A stretch of 64,000 nt of DNA from Leishmania infantum JPCM5 (Eukaryota; Euglenozoa; Kinetoplastea; Trypanosomatida; Trypanosomatidae). The stretch is from contig NC_009415.2 of assembly GCF_000002875.2 (NCBI RefSeq), positions 1,404,865 to 1,468,864 of the forward strand. Direction: 5' to 3'. Positions 31,265-41,061 of this stretch are shown here, piece after piece. Position numbers and translations under genes: made by a program. The first letter of the stretch is position 1; each line of letters starts with the position of its first letter. Below the pieces are notes generated by a model. The model was not told the origin of the DNA. It made no database searches and saw only the letters and a program-made list of their open reading frames with translations.

Positions 31265-31266
31265 CT
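31265..31266 (-). promoter_or_regulatory. Probable trans-splice acceptor (AG) for the ATG10-like gene
   Basis: The coding strand reads CCTCTCCTCCTCACGAG, then ACG and the ATG. This gives an extremely short native leader (3 nt) after the spliced leader and decides the start at 31261. Confidence 0.45.
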
Positions 31267-32415
31267 CGTGAGGAGGAGAGGCAGGAAGACCTGCCGCACG
31301 CAATCGGCACCGCTGAGGGGCGACTTCTGTGAGTCGAAGCCGTGTAGCACGTGACGACATAGGGAGATGAGGGACTCAATGAGGCGGAGGAAAAGGCAAT
31401 ATGTAAACCACATAGCGCACCACACAACATCGGCACACGAGGGCCGCCTCAGAGCAGTCCATGCCGCAGGCAGCCGAACAGAGAGGGGCAGCTTTTCTAC
31501 TCGAGATAAACACATGCGTTAAGACAGGGAGGCGATACGGTCCACAGACTCGTGCTCTCCATGGCGCGGCTGCACCAGGGCTATTCACGCGTGCTCTGTA
31601 CTGGCGCCCTTACCACCACAGATAACCAAAGCAGAAGCGACCACACAAACGCACACGCGCCACTGAGAATGTCAACAACGATAACGTCGCCAACGTGATC
31701 AGCATTGGATTGCCGCACACCGAGGAGTTTCCTGCACAACACACACGGCCAAAAATCACCTGAAGCACTACGGTGCGTGCACAGAAGAAGGTGATCTAAG
31801 GCGGCTGCACCTTTTTCACGTGCAGTGGCGGCAGGCAAAGGTCTACAGTATAGCGAATATATATATATACAGAAACGACATAGTACACAATGATGGGGAT
31901 AAGCAAGGGAGAAAAAATCTAACGTTACGGCTTGAGTAAGGGTGACGGGGGAGAGGCGGCGTAGAAGGCAACTAAGAAAAAGAAGAGCATCGCCCTACGT
32001 GAAAGAGGGATAGACGATGCGTGTGCTCGCTGGGCTGAGTGTTCCTGTGCGACAAAGAAACACGTACACATAGAACAAAGGGGGAGGCGCTACGGAGATG
32101 GCAAGCATGAGTCGTCATGACCGAGCCTACGTGCTGCAATGGCACATGTTTCGCACCCCTCCCCTACCCCCCCCCCAGCACACACACACACACACACCGC
32201 TGCAGGGGAAAGCGGGACTACAGTGCACTTGGAAGAGGGGAACTCCACCGATGGACCTACCAGCGCTTAGGAGGGACGCTGCTGTCCTCTACTACACAAG
32301 AAACGCGTCATCGAGAAGGAAAACTGCAAAGCCGCACAGAGATTGCGGCCCAAACGTTCGCCCTCTCGTTGTCTGCGCTTAGCACCAATGAAAAGTCGAG
32401 AGAAAGCATACTGCA
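31267..32415. other. Intergenic region with simple repeats
   Basis: No gene is seen. An (AT)n run lies at 31857-31869, a C10 run at 32167-32176 and a (CA)n run at 32179-32197. Most is the 3' UTR of the coiled-coil gene. Confidence 0.5.
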
Positions 32416-34956
32416 CTAGCAGCACCCGCTCTTCGCCTTCTGGGGCTTGCATTTGGCGCCTGCACCACTTGAGGAAACATTCGCCTCCGCCTGCTTCGCT
32501 GCAGACTTGGCGTCAGCCCCTGGCGCAGCACACAGCTTCTGAAGCTCCTCTGCGCGCCTCTCAGCGGCCTGTCGAACCACGCGCTCCTCTGTTAGGTGCC
32601 GCTCCAGCTCCTTGATGCGCTCCTCGAGTGCGCTCGTGCTCTCACCAGCAGTCGCTGGCATCGGCTCCGAGCGCGACGTTTCATAGTTCCCCAACGCTGA
32701 AGTGTACGACTGAGGCTCCTCCCTCTGCCGTTGTTCGATCTGCGCCCGCTGCGCCGCAACCTGCAGCTCCGCCTCACAGCGAGCGGCCTCTGACTGCCTG
32801 TGGGCCACAACGAGATCATCGTACTTTCTTTGCGCCTCCGCGCAGTCCCTCTCCAAGGCGTCCAACCGCTGCAGCATTGCCCTCTCTTTGGCCTCCTGCT
32901 GCTTCGCGGCACCACGCTCAGATGGGCCCGGCGACGCCTTCGACGAATCAGGCTTGGAGGTGGCGGTGGACGCTTTGAGCGCCTTACGCGCCTGCTCCGC
33001 TTCTGCGGCCGCCTTCCTTTCTTGGTCCTTGCTCCTCTCCAGGTCCGCCTGCAGCCGCGCCACGTGTGCCTCCAGTTCGCGGATGCGCTGGTCGCTCGCC
33101 GCCATCTCCTCCGCCTGCCGCTGATCAGCCGCGAGGTCTTGTGGGATACGCTTCCGCACAGAGCGCGGTGTGCGAGAGTGTGGCGTTGGTGTTGCCGTCC
33201 GCGGGGTGAACTCCTCATCACTTTGCAGCAGCTGCTGCTGCATGCGATGCTGCTGCTGCAGGCGCTCGCACCAAGCCTTGAGTAAGGCGACCTCGCGTGC
33301 TGCGTTCTGCTGGCATGCAACGGTGTCCCTTCGTGCTGCGTCGCATTGCTCCTGCGAGATCTGCAGCGCCTTTCGCAGCTGGTCCACCTCCCTCCGTGGA
33401 ACGCGATCGTCTGCGCTGACGGCTTGCGATGCAAGCTGCTCAAACTGAGCCCGCGCACTGGCTTCATCTTCGAGATCCCTCTTCACCTTCTCCATCTCCC
33501 GCTTCAGTGCGGCCTTCTCAACCTCGTCCCTGTTCCGTGCCCTCCGCATCTCCTCCAGCTTCTTCTCCGCCTCAGCTAGCTTTTTGCGATCAGACTCGGC
33601 CTTTTGCACATGTAGTACTGGAACACTTGACGCCGCCAGCGCCCTCTGTGCTTCCTTCTCTACCTTCTCGCGCGCCGCCTGCTCCTTAGCTAGGGCATCT
33701 CTCGCCTCCGCCGCGACAGCCTCGGCACTCTCGCGCGCCTGGCGCTCCTTTACGAGGTCGGCCTGCGCCTTGCGGGCGTCGTCGGCGACGGCCTTCAGTT
33801 TCCGCATGTTATCTGCCACCTGTTTCGGGTCGGGCGCACTCGCGGCAGCCACCTTCGCCTCGAGCGCCTTTGCCTGCGCCCGCAGCGCCGCCACCTCGGT
33901 CTCAGCCCTGCTTCGCGCTGCCTGCTCCTTGTCCAGTGCATCCCTATACGCCTTCAGCTCTTCCTGAAACGGAAATGCGCGCTGCTTCTCGTCCTCGGCG
34001 GCGGCCTTCTGCGATGTCTGCTGCGCCGATAGCTCGTCGTTGCGTTTCCTCAGACTGGTGAGCTCCTCCTCCTTTTGCGCAACCTCCCGCGCAGCCTGCG
34101 CCTTTGCAGCCTCCGCCTTCTTCCTCTCTGCCTCAGAGGCTGTGAGTTGCTGCCGCACCTCGGCTAGCTCCTTCAAGAGTTTGTCGTTGGCCTCCTTGCA
34201 GGCTGCTGCGGTGGTCTTCTCTTTCCGCGTATTCTCTCGCTCCCGTGTCAGATCGTCTTCGGCGCGCTTCTGGTATCGTTGAGCTCGCGTGGCAGAAGCC
34301 CTAGCTTCCTCCAGCTCCGTCGTCAGCTGCTGGCACTTTGCTGTCAAGTCCTCTTCGCGCTGCTGGCGCTCAATGCAGGCGCGCCGCGTGCGCTCTGCCA
34401 CTGTCATGGCCTCTACCATCACCGAGGTCTCCCGCTCAGCAGCGAGTCGAATACCATCCACCTGCACCTCGCCCTTGAGACGCGCCAGCGCACTATCTTC
34501 CTCCCCACGCTGCACATCCGCCGTGATGTGGCGGCGCCGCAGCGCATCCTCCATGGCCCGCTGGTGGAACTGGTCAGCGCGGTTGCTTTCACGCGTCGCC
34601 TCGTCCGCCTCCCTCTGCAGCAGCTCCACGATCTCCTGCTCTGTCATGTACTTCAGACGCTCCGCACGCTCACGATCGCGGAACTCGACCCAGAAGTCAT
34701 GTTCCTCGCGCAGCAGCTTCGACCGCTCCGCACGCTCCCGCTCCTCCTGCATGTACCGAATAACGCGCTGCTTTCGCAGGAACTCATCGAGCGACTGCAC
34801 CTCATCGCGCACGCTGGAGCGCCGGCTGAGGCGGCTGCTAAAGCGCGAGCTCGCCAGGCTGTCGCGGCGGCTGCGGTTAAAGGGGTAGTCGGTACGGGAG
34901 TGATCCGGCGTGTCGGCCCCCAACTCCACGCTGATTTCTACACGAGGCAGTGACAT
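32416..34956 (-). CDS. Long coiled-coil protein ending in Cys-Cys (846 aa)
   Basis: Almost the whole protein after residue 50 is charged, heptad-rich helix (Glu, Lys, Arg, Ala, Gln), broken by a Pro/Thr-rich hinge around residues 590-615 (PRTATPTPHSRTPRS). The N-terminus (MSLPRVEISVELG, then a Ser/Arg-rich run) is non-helical. The last residues are KPQKAKSGCC. A C-terminal double cysteine is the substrate form for Rab-type geranylgeranylation and is also often palmitoylated, so the protein may be membrane-tethered by its tail, with a rod reaching into the cytoplasm; this is inference. No motor, kinase or calcium-binding domain is visible. Golgin-like tethers and cytoskeletal rods are both possible. 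Confidence 0.88.
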   Translation of the reverse strand: MSLPRVEISVELGADTPDHSRTDYPFNRSRRDSLASSRFSSRLSRRSSVRDEVQSLDEFLRKQRVIRYMQEERERAERSKLLREEHDFWVEFRDRERAERLKYMTEQEIVELLQREADEATRESNRADQFHQRAMEDALRRRHITADVQRGEEDSALARLKGEVQVDGIRLAAERETSVMVEAMTVAERTRRACIERQQREEDLTAKCQQLTTELEEARASATRAQRYQKRAEDDLTRERENTRKEKTTAAACKEANDKLLKELAEVRQQLTASEAERKKAEAAKAQAAREVAQKEEELTSLRKRNDELSAQQTSQKAAAEDEKQRAFPFQEELKAYRDALDKEQAARSRAETEVAALRAQAKALEAKVAAASAPDPKQVADNMRKLKAVADDARKAQADLVKERQARESAEAVAAEARDALAKEQAAREKVEKEAQRALAASSVPVLHVQKAESDRKKLAEAEKKLEEMRRARNRDEVEKAALKREMEKVKRDLEDEASARAQFEQLASQAVSADDRVPRREVDQLRKALQISQEQCDAARRDTVACQQNAAREVALLKAWCERLQQQHRMQQQLLQSDEEFTPRTATPTPHSRTPRSVRKRIPQDLAADQRQAEEMAASDQRIRELEAHVARLQADLERSKDQERKAAAEAEQARKALKASTATSKPDSSKASPGPSERGAAKQQEAKERAMLQRLDALERDCAEAQRKYDDLVVAHRQSEAARCEAELQVAAQRAQIEQRQREEPQSYTSALGNYETSRSEPMPATAGESTSALEERIKELERHLTEERVVRQAAERRAEELQKLCAAPGADAKSAAKQAEANVSSSGAGAKCKPQKAKSGCC

Positions 34957-35885
34957 GGGAACAGCGCCACCACCGATATAGTGGAGAAGCTAGAAAGCGA
35001 AAAGGTGTCCGCAGCCACCGCAGGTTCTGCACCCTCTTCGCCGATGACGTGCGATGCTGAGAATGAAAAGTGGCGGTTGGCGCTAGGTGCACAGTATGCG
35101 GGAGGTACGAACGTCAAACCCATGGACCAAGACGGGACAGGAGAGAGATAAAAGCCAACATGATCGTGTCAGGGATAGGCATCCCTCAACGAAGGAACTA
35201 AACATTACAATCCTTTTCCCGTGTCGGCATGCCCACTACCCATCAGAAACCGAGGAGGAGACACACATCCCCGTCGCCTGTGCGGCACGATAGGTGCCGC
35301 TTTCCACTGCTAACTTTCTCTTCAGCTCCTTCGTTGTTGTTCAACAGAAGAAAAACAACAGAAGCCCACAAAAGGGAAGGGGTGAAAAGCGATAGAGACG
35401 GCGGAGCGGTGTCGCCATTGCACGTTGACGAGCCTGCGCGATTCCACTTCGTTCTGTTGTCTACTTTGCCACCCATTTCATCATCCCCCCCCTCCTCACG
35501 GGCGCTGATAGAAGAAGGCGTCGCACAAAAGAGAGAGAAACGGCAAAAGTGCAAGAAAACGGCACGCAGAGCGAAAAAGGCACAAAGACAAACCGCTGTA
35601 GCGGCCGCCGTCCCTTCGCCCACACCCCACCTTACATATATAGCTGATTAATGGTGGACACCAACAGAGGCACAAGCACTCGCATTCAAGCCTTCGCTGT
35701 GCACTACACGTTCCGATGGCGCGACGTCGACGCCAACAGTGGGTGTGACCAGCCCCCACCGCTGTTCAGCTCGAATTCTCGCAGGCCCCGCGCCCCTGCC
35801 CCGTCAAAAAAAATCATCGAAGAGGAGAGGCACACACATGTCTGCCAGAGTGGCAACCTCCGCAAAGGTCGGTGTGATCGCGCGC
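34957..35885. other. Intergenic region upstream of the coiled-coil gene
   Basis: No gene is supported. Purine-rich plus-strand segments (35515-35590) are pyrimidine-rich on the coding strand. An A-run at 35807-35812 lies in the PEMT 3' UTR. Confidence 0.5.
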
Positions 35886-37634
35886 TTACTGTTTCTTGCG
35901 ACATTCCAGCTTTGCCTTAATGGCGCGCATCTTCTTGTCGTACTCCGCCTTCGACACCTTCATGCGCCGCACAAACTCCGCTTGCATCCCACCAGCCTCG
36001 CGAACTTGGTCACCGTAGCGCTTGCGCATGTGCGGTTCCTCAACGACAGCCTCAAAGATCTTCGCAGCCGCGTGGGACATCATAGCCACCACCAGCACCA
36101 CCGGGCTGCCGGACAGCAGTGCGATGCCGTAGTAGGCTGACATTCCGAGCGACGAGTCTGGGTTATTTAGATAGCGGTAGATGCCGCTGTAGTTCAGCTT
36201 TGCCGGGACGTTCTCGATGAAGAAGTCACCGTAGAAGTAGCCGTAGTCACCGATGGCCTCGTATATGCTCCAGCTCACGTACGCGTTGATGCCGACAAGA
36301 AGCGTGCCGACGATCATCACGAAGCAGCGTGCCTCGCCACTGCTGAAAAGCGGCATCGCCCAGGTAAAGTACTTGACGGCGCAGAGGCAGTAGGACAGGT
36401 TTGTGATTGTGACACTCGCGTTGTAGATGCGCTTCCAGTTGTTGAAGGCGGCCTGCGGCGAGGCGTAGTTCCGGGAGAACCACTTCTCGCACGACTCCCG
36501 CTTCAGCAGGTAGCCGAGAAAGCCGTTGTGAAAGAGACGCCAGGCCATCACGTGAGCCGCGTAGACCCACGCCGGGAGGGGCAGCAGCAGCGTCGCCAGC
36601 AGATAGATGATCGTCAAGGCTAAAAGAAGGTCACTGGCGCGGAATATGTCGAAGTGCATGAGCACCACAAGCTCGTTGTGCTCCAGGTAGGCCTCACTAC
36701 CGTTCCCGTACAGCACGGCATGCCGCTGCTGCTCCTCCGGCGTCGGTGACGACAGTACGTTATAGGTGCGGTCAATGTGCGGATTCTCCACAAACGCCAG
36801 GAACGCCAGCTGGCACAGGTGCCCAAAGACGCTCATGTAGAAGAGCGTGTAGGACTTGGCCATGACCGGCACGCCATACATGAAGGCGTAGCCGACCGTA
36901 TACATCGGATGTGGGAACATTTGGAAGATGCCGTCGAAGGTGAGGTTTTTGTCGAGGAGAAAGAAAAAGTCGCCCCAGTACCAGGCGAAGTCGCCAATGA
37001 CGCGGTGCGCGTCGAACTTGCTCCAGAGTGCAAACGCGATGGAGGCGCAGCCAAATACGAAACAGCAAATGTCCATGGGCGATCTGAGGCTCATCTTCTC
37101 CCAGCAGACAACCGAAAGCACGCAGTACGAGACAAGGTCGTTGGCGAGAATGACGTTCTCAATCTGGCGGAACAGCATCCAAGCGTTGAACTCGTCCGGG
37201 AAACTGGACACCTTGTACTCGGTGTTGTCCTGGAAGACAACGGACGCCTCCAGAAGGCGTCGGGTAATCGGGTAATCGTTGACAATGCGACGGTAGAACT
37301 TAAGGAAAGAGCCGTACCGCGAGTGGTAGTGCAGAATGGCACCGATGCCAATGTTGTACGCGAGTCGCCAGAAGGCAAAGTGAGCGCAGAAGAACCACAT
37401 AGGCAGCCCGTGGGTGAAGTAGAGCAGCCCCGTCATCCCCACGGCGAACCAGGACGCGATCCAGATGAGCGTCGCCGGACTCCGCCACGACTTGGGTGTC
37501 AAGAGTGCGTCCATCACTGACATGGTGTCCGGAACACGGAACCGGGTGCCGTCATGCAGGAGACCGTAGCTCTCCCCGTCCTCGGAGGAGGTGAGGGACA
37601 GCTTTGCGCTCCCAGACGCGCTTTCGACAGACAT
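35886..37634 (-). CDS. PEM1: Phosphatidylethanolamine N-methyltransferase, CHO2/PEM1 type (582 aa)
   Basis: Multi-pass ER membrane enzyme that methylates phosphatidylethanolamine with S-adenosylmethionine on the way to phosphatidylcholine. At least ten hydrophobic segments are visible. The protein has the duplicated layout of yeast CHO2. The first repeat has FHPMY-type sequence (FPHPMYTVGYAFMYG) followed by a degenerate ENPHIDRTY. The second has NNPDSSLGMSAYYG, then a VVEEPHMRKRYG motif at 530-541, the EE-containing cofactor motif of the family. The N-terminal 45 residues are polar and the C-terminus is Lys/Arg-rich. Leishmania is known to have two such enzymes, PEM1 and PEM2; the two-repeat length fits PEM1 (about 580 aa or more rather than about 200). 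No start ambiguity is evident. Confidence 0.88.
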   Translation of the reverse strand: MSVESASGSAKLSLTSSEDGESYGLLHDGTRFRVPDTMSVMDALLTPKSWRSPATLIWIASWFAVGMTGLLYFTHGLPMWFFCAHFAFWRLAYNIGIGAILHYHSRYGSFLKFYRRIVNDYPITRRLLEASVVFQDNTEYKVSSFPDEFNAWMLFRQIENVILANDLVSYCVLSVVCWEKMSLRSPMDICCFVFGCASIAFALWSKFDAHRVIGDFAWYWGDFFFLLDKNLTFDGIFQMFPHPMYTVGYAFMYGVPVMAKSYTLFYMSVFGHLCQLAFLAFVENPHIDRTYNVLSSPTPEEQQRHAVLYGNGSEAYLEHNELVVLMHFDIFRASDLLLALTIIYLLATLLLPLPAWVYAAHVMAWRLFHNGFLGYLLKRESCEKWFSRNYASPQAAFNNWKRIYNASVTITNLSYCLCAVKYFTWAMPLFSSGEARCFVMIVGTLLVGINAYVSWSIYEAIGDYGYFYGDFFIENVPAKLNYSGIYRYLNNPDSSLGMSAYYGIALLSGSPVVLVVAMMSHAAAKIFEAVVEEPHMRKRYGDQVREAGGMQAEFVRRMKVSKAEYDKKMRAIKAKLECRKKQ

Positions 37635-38431
37635 CTTTTCCGTCTCTTTCTGTGTGCGTCTCGTCGGCCAACGCTACCAAAAGTAATGACCGAGGCAGTG
37701 CGTGGAATGCCGTGAATGACTGCAAAGGCTTCTAGTCGATGGACGCCAACGCTGACGCAGAGGCTGTGGCTCAAATGTTGATCGAGCGAAGCCGCTTGGG
37801 AGGAGCGAGCAATAAGCAGAGAAGGCCCCTGAGGACTAAGGGGAGGTTTCGATAGAAGGGAAACAAAAGAAGTACGCCACCAATCATCTCGCTGCGGAGA
37901 GCGCTCTCACCCACCGCGCCAACGTCAACGAAAAAAAGGGTTATCAGGAGATGGCAAGCAAGAATGAGGAGCAACATAAAAGATGTAAGTTGCAACGCAT
38001 AACGAGCGTGCTTCGCGACACGTACTTCTCAACTAAACAAGGTGCCATACTCACCCTCAACCAAACTCTCGGCCTGCACCAGAGTAGGCGATTCGTACCA
38101 CTCAGCTCTGGCACAGTGCAGCTGGAAGTCAGAGACTTCATCACCAGCATCCATTTGCAAATTGTGATTCTTGCAAAGATGTGTGCTCACGATGTGCGCC
38201 AATCCAAGCCATTCTCTACGCCATGCGTGCCGAGGTGTAAACACCGCACATGAGGGCATCCGCCCCGCCCACACACATCAGGCGTACAGTGATTCCAACA
38301 AAATCAAAAGGACAGGAGAGAAGAGAAAGGAGTGAAGGGCAGCTCAAAACAAAGAACAACAGAAAAAAAAACCCTCGCGCAGGCCTCCTCGCGAACGTCC
38401 GGGGCGACACAAGGGGTGGAGCCACACTGCA
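37635..38431. other. Intergenic region between MCC-alpha and PEMT genes
   Basis: No gene is supported. It includes the leader of the PEMT gene and the 3' UTR of the carboxylase. Confidence 0.5.
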
Positions 38432-40495
38432 TCACTCCTTCTGCACGACGGTGGCAAGCACGTGGTCGCTGCCGACCACCTCCCCCTCCTTAACAAGAAA
38501 CGACACCTGGCCGTCCTGCAGCGCCTTGACAGGGTGCTCCATCTTCATCGCCTCCACGATCATGAGAGCCTGTCCCTTGTCGACGAAGTCGCCGCTATTC
38601 ACGAGAAACTTGGACACTTTGCCAGGCATCGGGCTCACGATCTTCGCCGAGGTACCACCCGCCATTGATGCGTCTCCAAATCCGTCTGTCAGTGGCAGTA
38701 GGCGAATCTGGTGCAGCCCAAAGCTGCCAATGATTGTCACATCGCCTTCCGTCGCGACGGCCAACACCGTGTGGCGCATGCCATTCTCGAAGAGGAACGT
38801 GAAATCGTTCACGATGCTCCTCTGGTCACGGTGCTTCGAGGTCACAGGGCCAGAGCCCACCGCAAACGATCCCTCATGATCCCACACGCTGAAGAAGATC
38901 TTGTGATAGTTTGCACCCTCCGTGTGCAGGCGCACCTCTACCGGGCGGTTGTCAATGTAGAAGTGAACGGTGGCATTGGTGTCGCCGTTGAGGCGGAACG
39001 CACCACGCCAATTATCGCAGCGGTTCAGCAGCCAAGCGGTGGCAGCCATGGCCGCTACCTCCGGCGTCACCGCTGGAGCGTTGAGCAGCTGCTTTTCATG
39101 TTCGCTGATGAAGTTAGTGGTCACGCCACCGCGCGTGAACTCCGGTGCCTCGCAGCATCGCTTTAGGAACTCGATGTTCGTGTTGATACCGGCCACCTTG
39201 TACTCGCTCAGCGCCTGCCGAAGCCCTTTTAACGCATCTTCACGATTACGACCCCACGAAATGACCTTGGCCAGCATGGGATCGTAGTGGATGAGTACGT
39301 TGTCGCCTTCGCAAAACCCAGTGTCCAGTCGGGTGCGCGTCGGCCCGCGCACCCCCTGAAACGGCTCCCGGATGAACGTCAAGGGACCGCTCTCGGGCAG
39401 AAACCCCCGCTCCGGCGACTCCGCGTACACGCGCGCCTCGATACAGGAGCCGACCAACGCTACGTCTTCCTGGGAAAATGTGAGCGGCTTACCCATGGCT
39501 GTCTTGATCTGCAGCTTGACCAAGTCCAGCGGTGCGCCTTTGATACGGCACACCTCCTCCGTCACGGGGTGCTCCACCTGTAGCCGCGTGTTCATCTCCA
39601 TGAAGTAAAAATCTCCAGTGCTCGTGTCGAAGATGAACTCCACCGTGCCCGCGCCCACGTAGCCAACCGCCTTCGCAGCCTGCAACGCTACCTCGCCAAT
39701 GCGCTGTCGCATCTCCATTGACAGGTGGGGTGCCGGGGCCTCCTCGAGGACCTTCTGATACCGGCGCTGAACGCTGCAATCTCGCTCGAAGAAGAAGACC
39801 CCTCTACCGTGTTTATCGAAAAAAATCTGGCACTCTATGTGTCGCGGGCGCTTCACGTAGCGCTCCAAAATGACGCGGTCGTCCTTGAAAAAGTTGGCCG
39901 CCTCACGCTTCGCGCTCTCCAGCATAAACGCAAGATCTTCGGGCCGCTCCACAATCTTCATGCCTTTGCCGCCACCACCCGAGACTGCCTTGATAAGAAT
40001 AGGGAATCCCACTTTGTTTGCCTCCTCCGCAAGGAAGGAGACATTCTGATTTTCGCCGTAGTAGCCCGGCACAACAGGAACGCCGGCGGCCTCCATGATG
40101 CGCTTGCTCTCACTCTTCGACCCCATCAACGAGATAGCAGACGCGGGTGGGCCAATGAACTCGATGCCGGAGCGCGTGACAGCGTCAGCGAAGTCCGCAT
40201 TCTCGGAAAGAAATCCATACCCGGGGTGAATCGCATCAACGTTCAGCTGCTTTGCCACGCTAATGATATGGTCACCGCGCAGATAGGAGTTCACCGCAGG
40301 TGGAGGACCAATACAGACGGCCTCGTCCGCCTCTACGACGTGCTTCGCGTTCCGTTCTGCCTCGCAGAACAGCGCCACAGTGCGGATGTGCATCTCACGG
40401 CATGTGCGGAAGACGCGGCATGCGATCTCACCTCGATTCGCCACCAGCAGTTTCTCGACCTTGCGCTGGCCGCAGCGATCTGTGCGGCGCAGCAT
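38432..40495 (-). CDS. MCCA: Biotin-dependent carboxylase alpha subunit, 3-methylcrotonyl-CoA carboxylase type (687 aa)
   Basis: Carries an N-terminal biotin carboxylase and a C-terminal biotin carrier, the alpha-subunit layout of mitochondrial 3-methylcrotonyl-CoA and propionyl-CoA carboxylases. Opening is KVEKLLVANRGEIACRVFRT; the ATP-grasp Gly-rich loop is AVSGGGGKGMKIVE; the catalytic region contains RLQVEHPVTEEV; the biotin motif is VEAMKMEHP with biotinyl Lys651, 36 residues from the end. Length (687) suits MCC alpha in leucine breakdown better than the longer multidomain acetyl-CoA carboxylase; propionyl-CoA carboxylase is the alternative. The start is set at the ATG at 40495 because an AG lies 2 nt before it after a T-rich tract. 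This gives MLRRTDRCGQRKVEK, a short basic presequence-like N-terminus. The beta subunit is not in this window. Confidence 0.9.
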   Translation of the reverse strand: MLRRTDRCGQRKVEKLLVANRGEIACRVFRTCREMHIRTVALFCEAERNAKHVVEADEAVCIGPPPAVNSYLRGDHIISVAKQLNVDAIHPGYGFLSENADFADAVTRSGIEFIGPPASAISLMGSKSESKRIMEAAGVPVVPGYYGENQNVSFLAEEANKVGFPILIKAVSGGGGKGMKIVERPEDLAFMLESAKREAANFFKDDRVILERYVKRPRHIECQIFFDKHGRGVFFFERDCSVQRRYQKVLEEAPAPHLSMEMRQRIGEVALQAAKAVGYVGAGTVEFIFDTSTGDFYFMEMNTRLQVEHPVTEEVCRIKGAPLDLVKLQIKTAMGKPLTFSQEDVALVGSCIEARVYAESPERGFLPESGPLTFIREPFQGVRGPTRTRLDTGFCEGDNVLIHYDPMLAKVISWGRNREDALKGLRQALSEYKVAGINTNIEFLKRCCEAPEFTRGGVTTNFISEHEKQLLNAPAVTPEVAAMAATAWLLNRCDNWRGAFRLNGDTNATVHFYIDNRPVEVRLHTEGANYHKIFFSVWDHEGSFAVGSGPVTSKHRDQRSIVNDFTFLFENGMRHTVLAVATEGDVTIIGSFGLHQIRLLPLTDGFGDASMAGGTSAKIVSPMPGKVSKFLVNSGDFVDKGQALMIVEAMKMEHPVKALQDGQVSFLVKEGEVVGSDHVLATVVQKE

Positions 40496-40497
40496 TA

Positions 40498-40499
40498 CT
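40498..40499 (-). promoter_or_regulatory. Probable trans-splice acceptor (AG) for the carboxylase gene
   Basis: The coding strand has a strong T-rich tract (40546-40565), then no AG until GCCCGCAG, 2 nt before the ATG at 40495. It excludes the upstream in-frame ATG at 40543. Confidence 0.5.
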
Positions 40500-41061
40500 G
40501 CGGGCAACGCAAATAAAACGAGTACAGATCGAATGCACGCCACGCAAAAAAAAAAGGAAAAAGACAGAACAGATCTGAAGCTGATACGTTAGTGAGCGTG
40601 TGTGCGCGTACTTCTCAGCATAGCAATACTGCGAAGCGCAGCAGGTGAGACGAAGAGACGACACGGTGTGAAGCAGTTCACAAGAGCGGTCAAAGGAAAG
40701 AGAAGAGTGGAGAGCATATTTGTTTCGAGCGCAGCACAACGCACGCGCTTGCACGTGAGCAAAGAACCACGAACGCTATCAACACGCCATCCCAGGACGA
40801 GTAAGCGGCAAGCAAACGAAATGTGTAGCCCAAGACACCCAGCTGGAGCGGCTGAGACGGGCATGCCACGCTCTTTTCATGGCGCAGACTCCTTTCCAGC
40901 ACGACGTGCGCTGGAGATAAACTGAGACGTGAACCAGCGTTTCGTGCGACCCATCCAGAGCTCCTACAACCAGATATCAGGGCACCCGTCAACGGCAACA
41001 CTGCGCGTCTCTGCAAGAGAAGCACCACGAGGGTCTTCCAATACATGTTCGCCTGTGAAAT
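40500..41061. other. Intergenic region upstream of the carboxylase gene
   Basis: No gene is seen beyond the leader and the 3' UTR of the monooxygenase-like gene. Confidence 0.5.
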
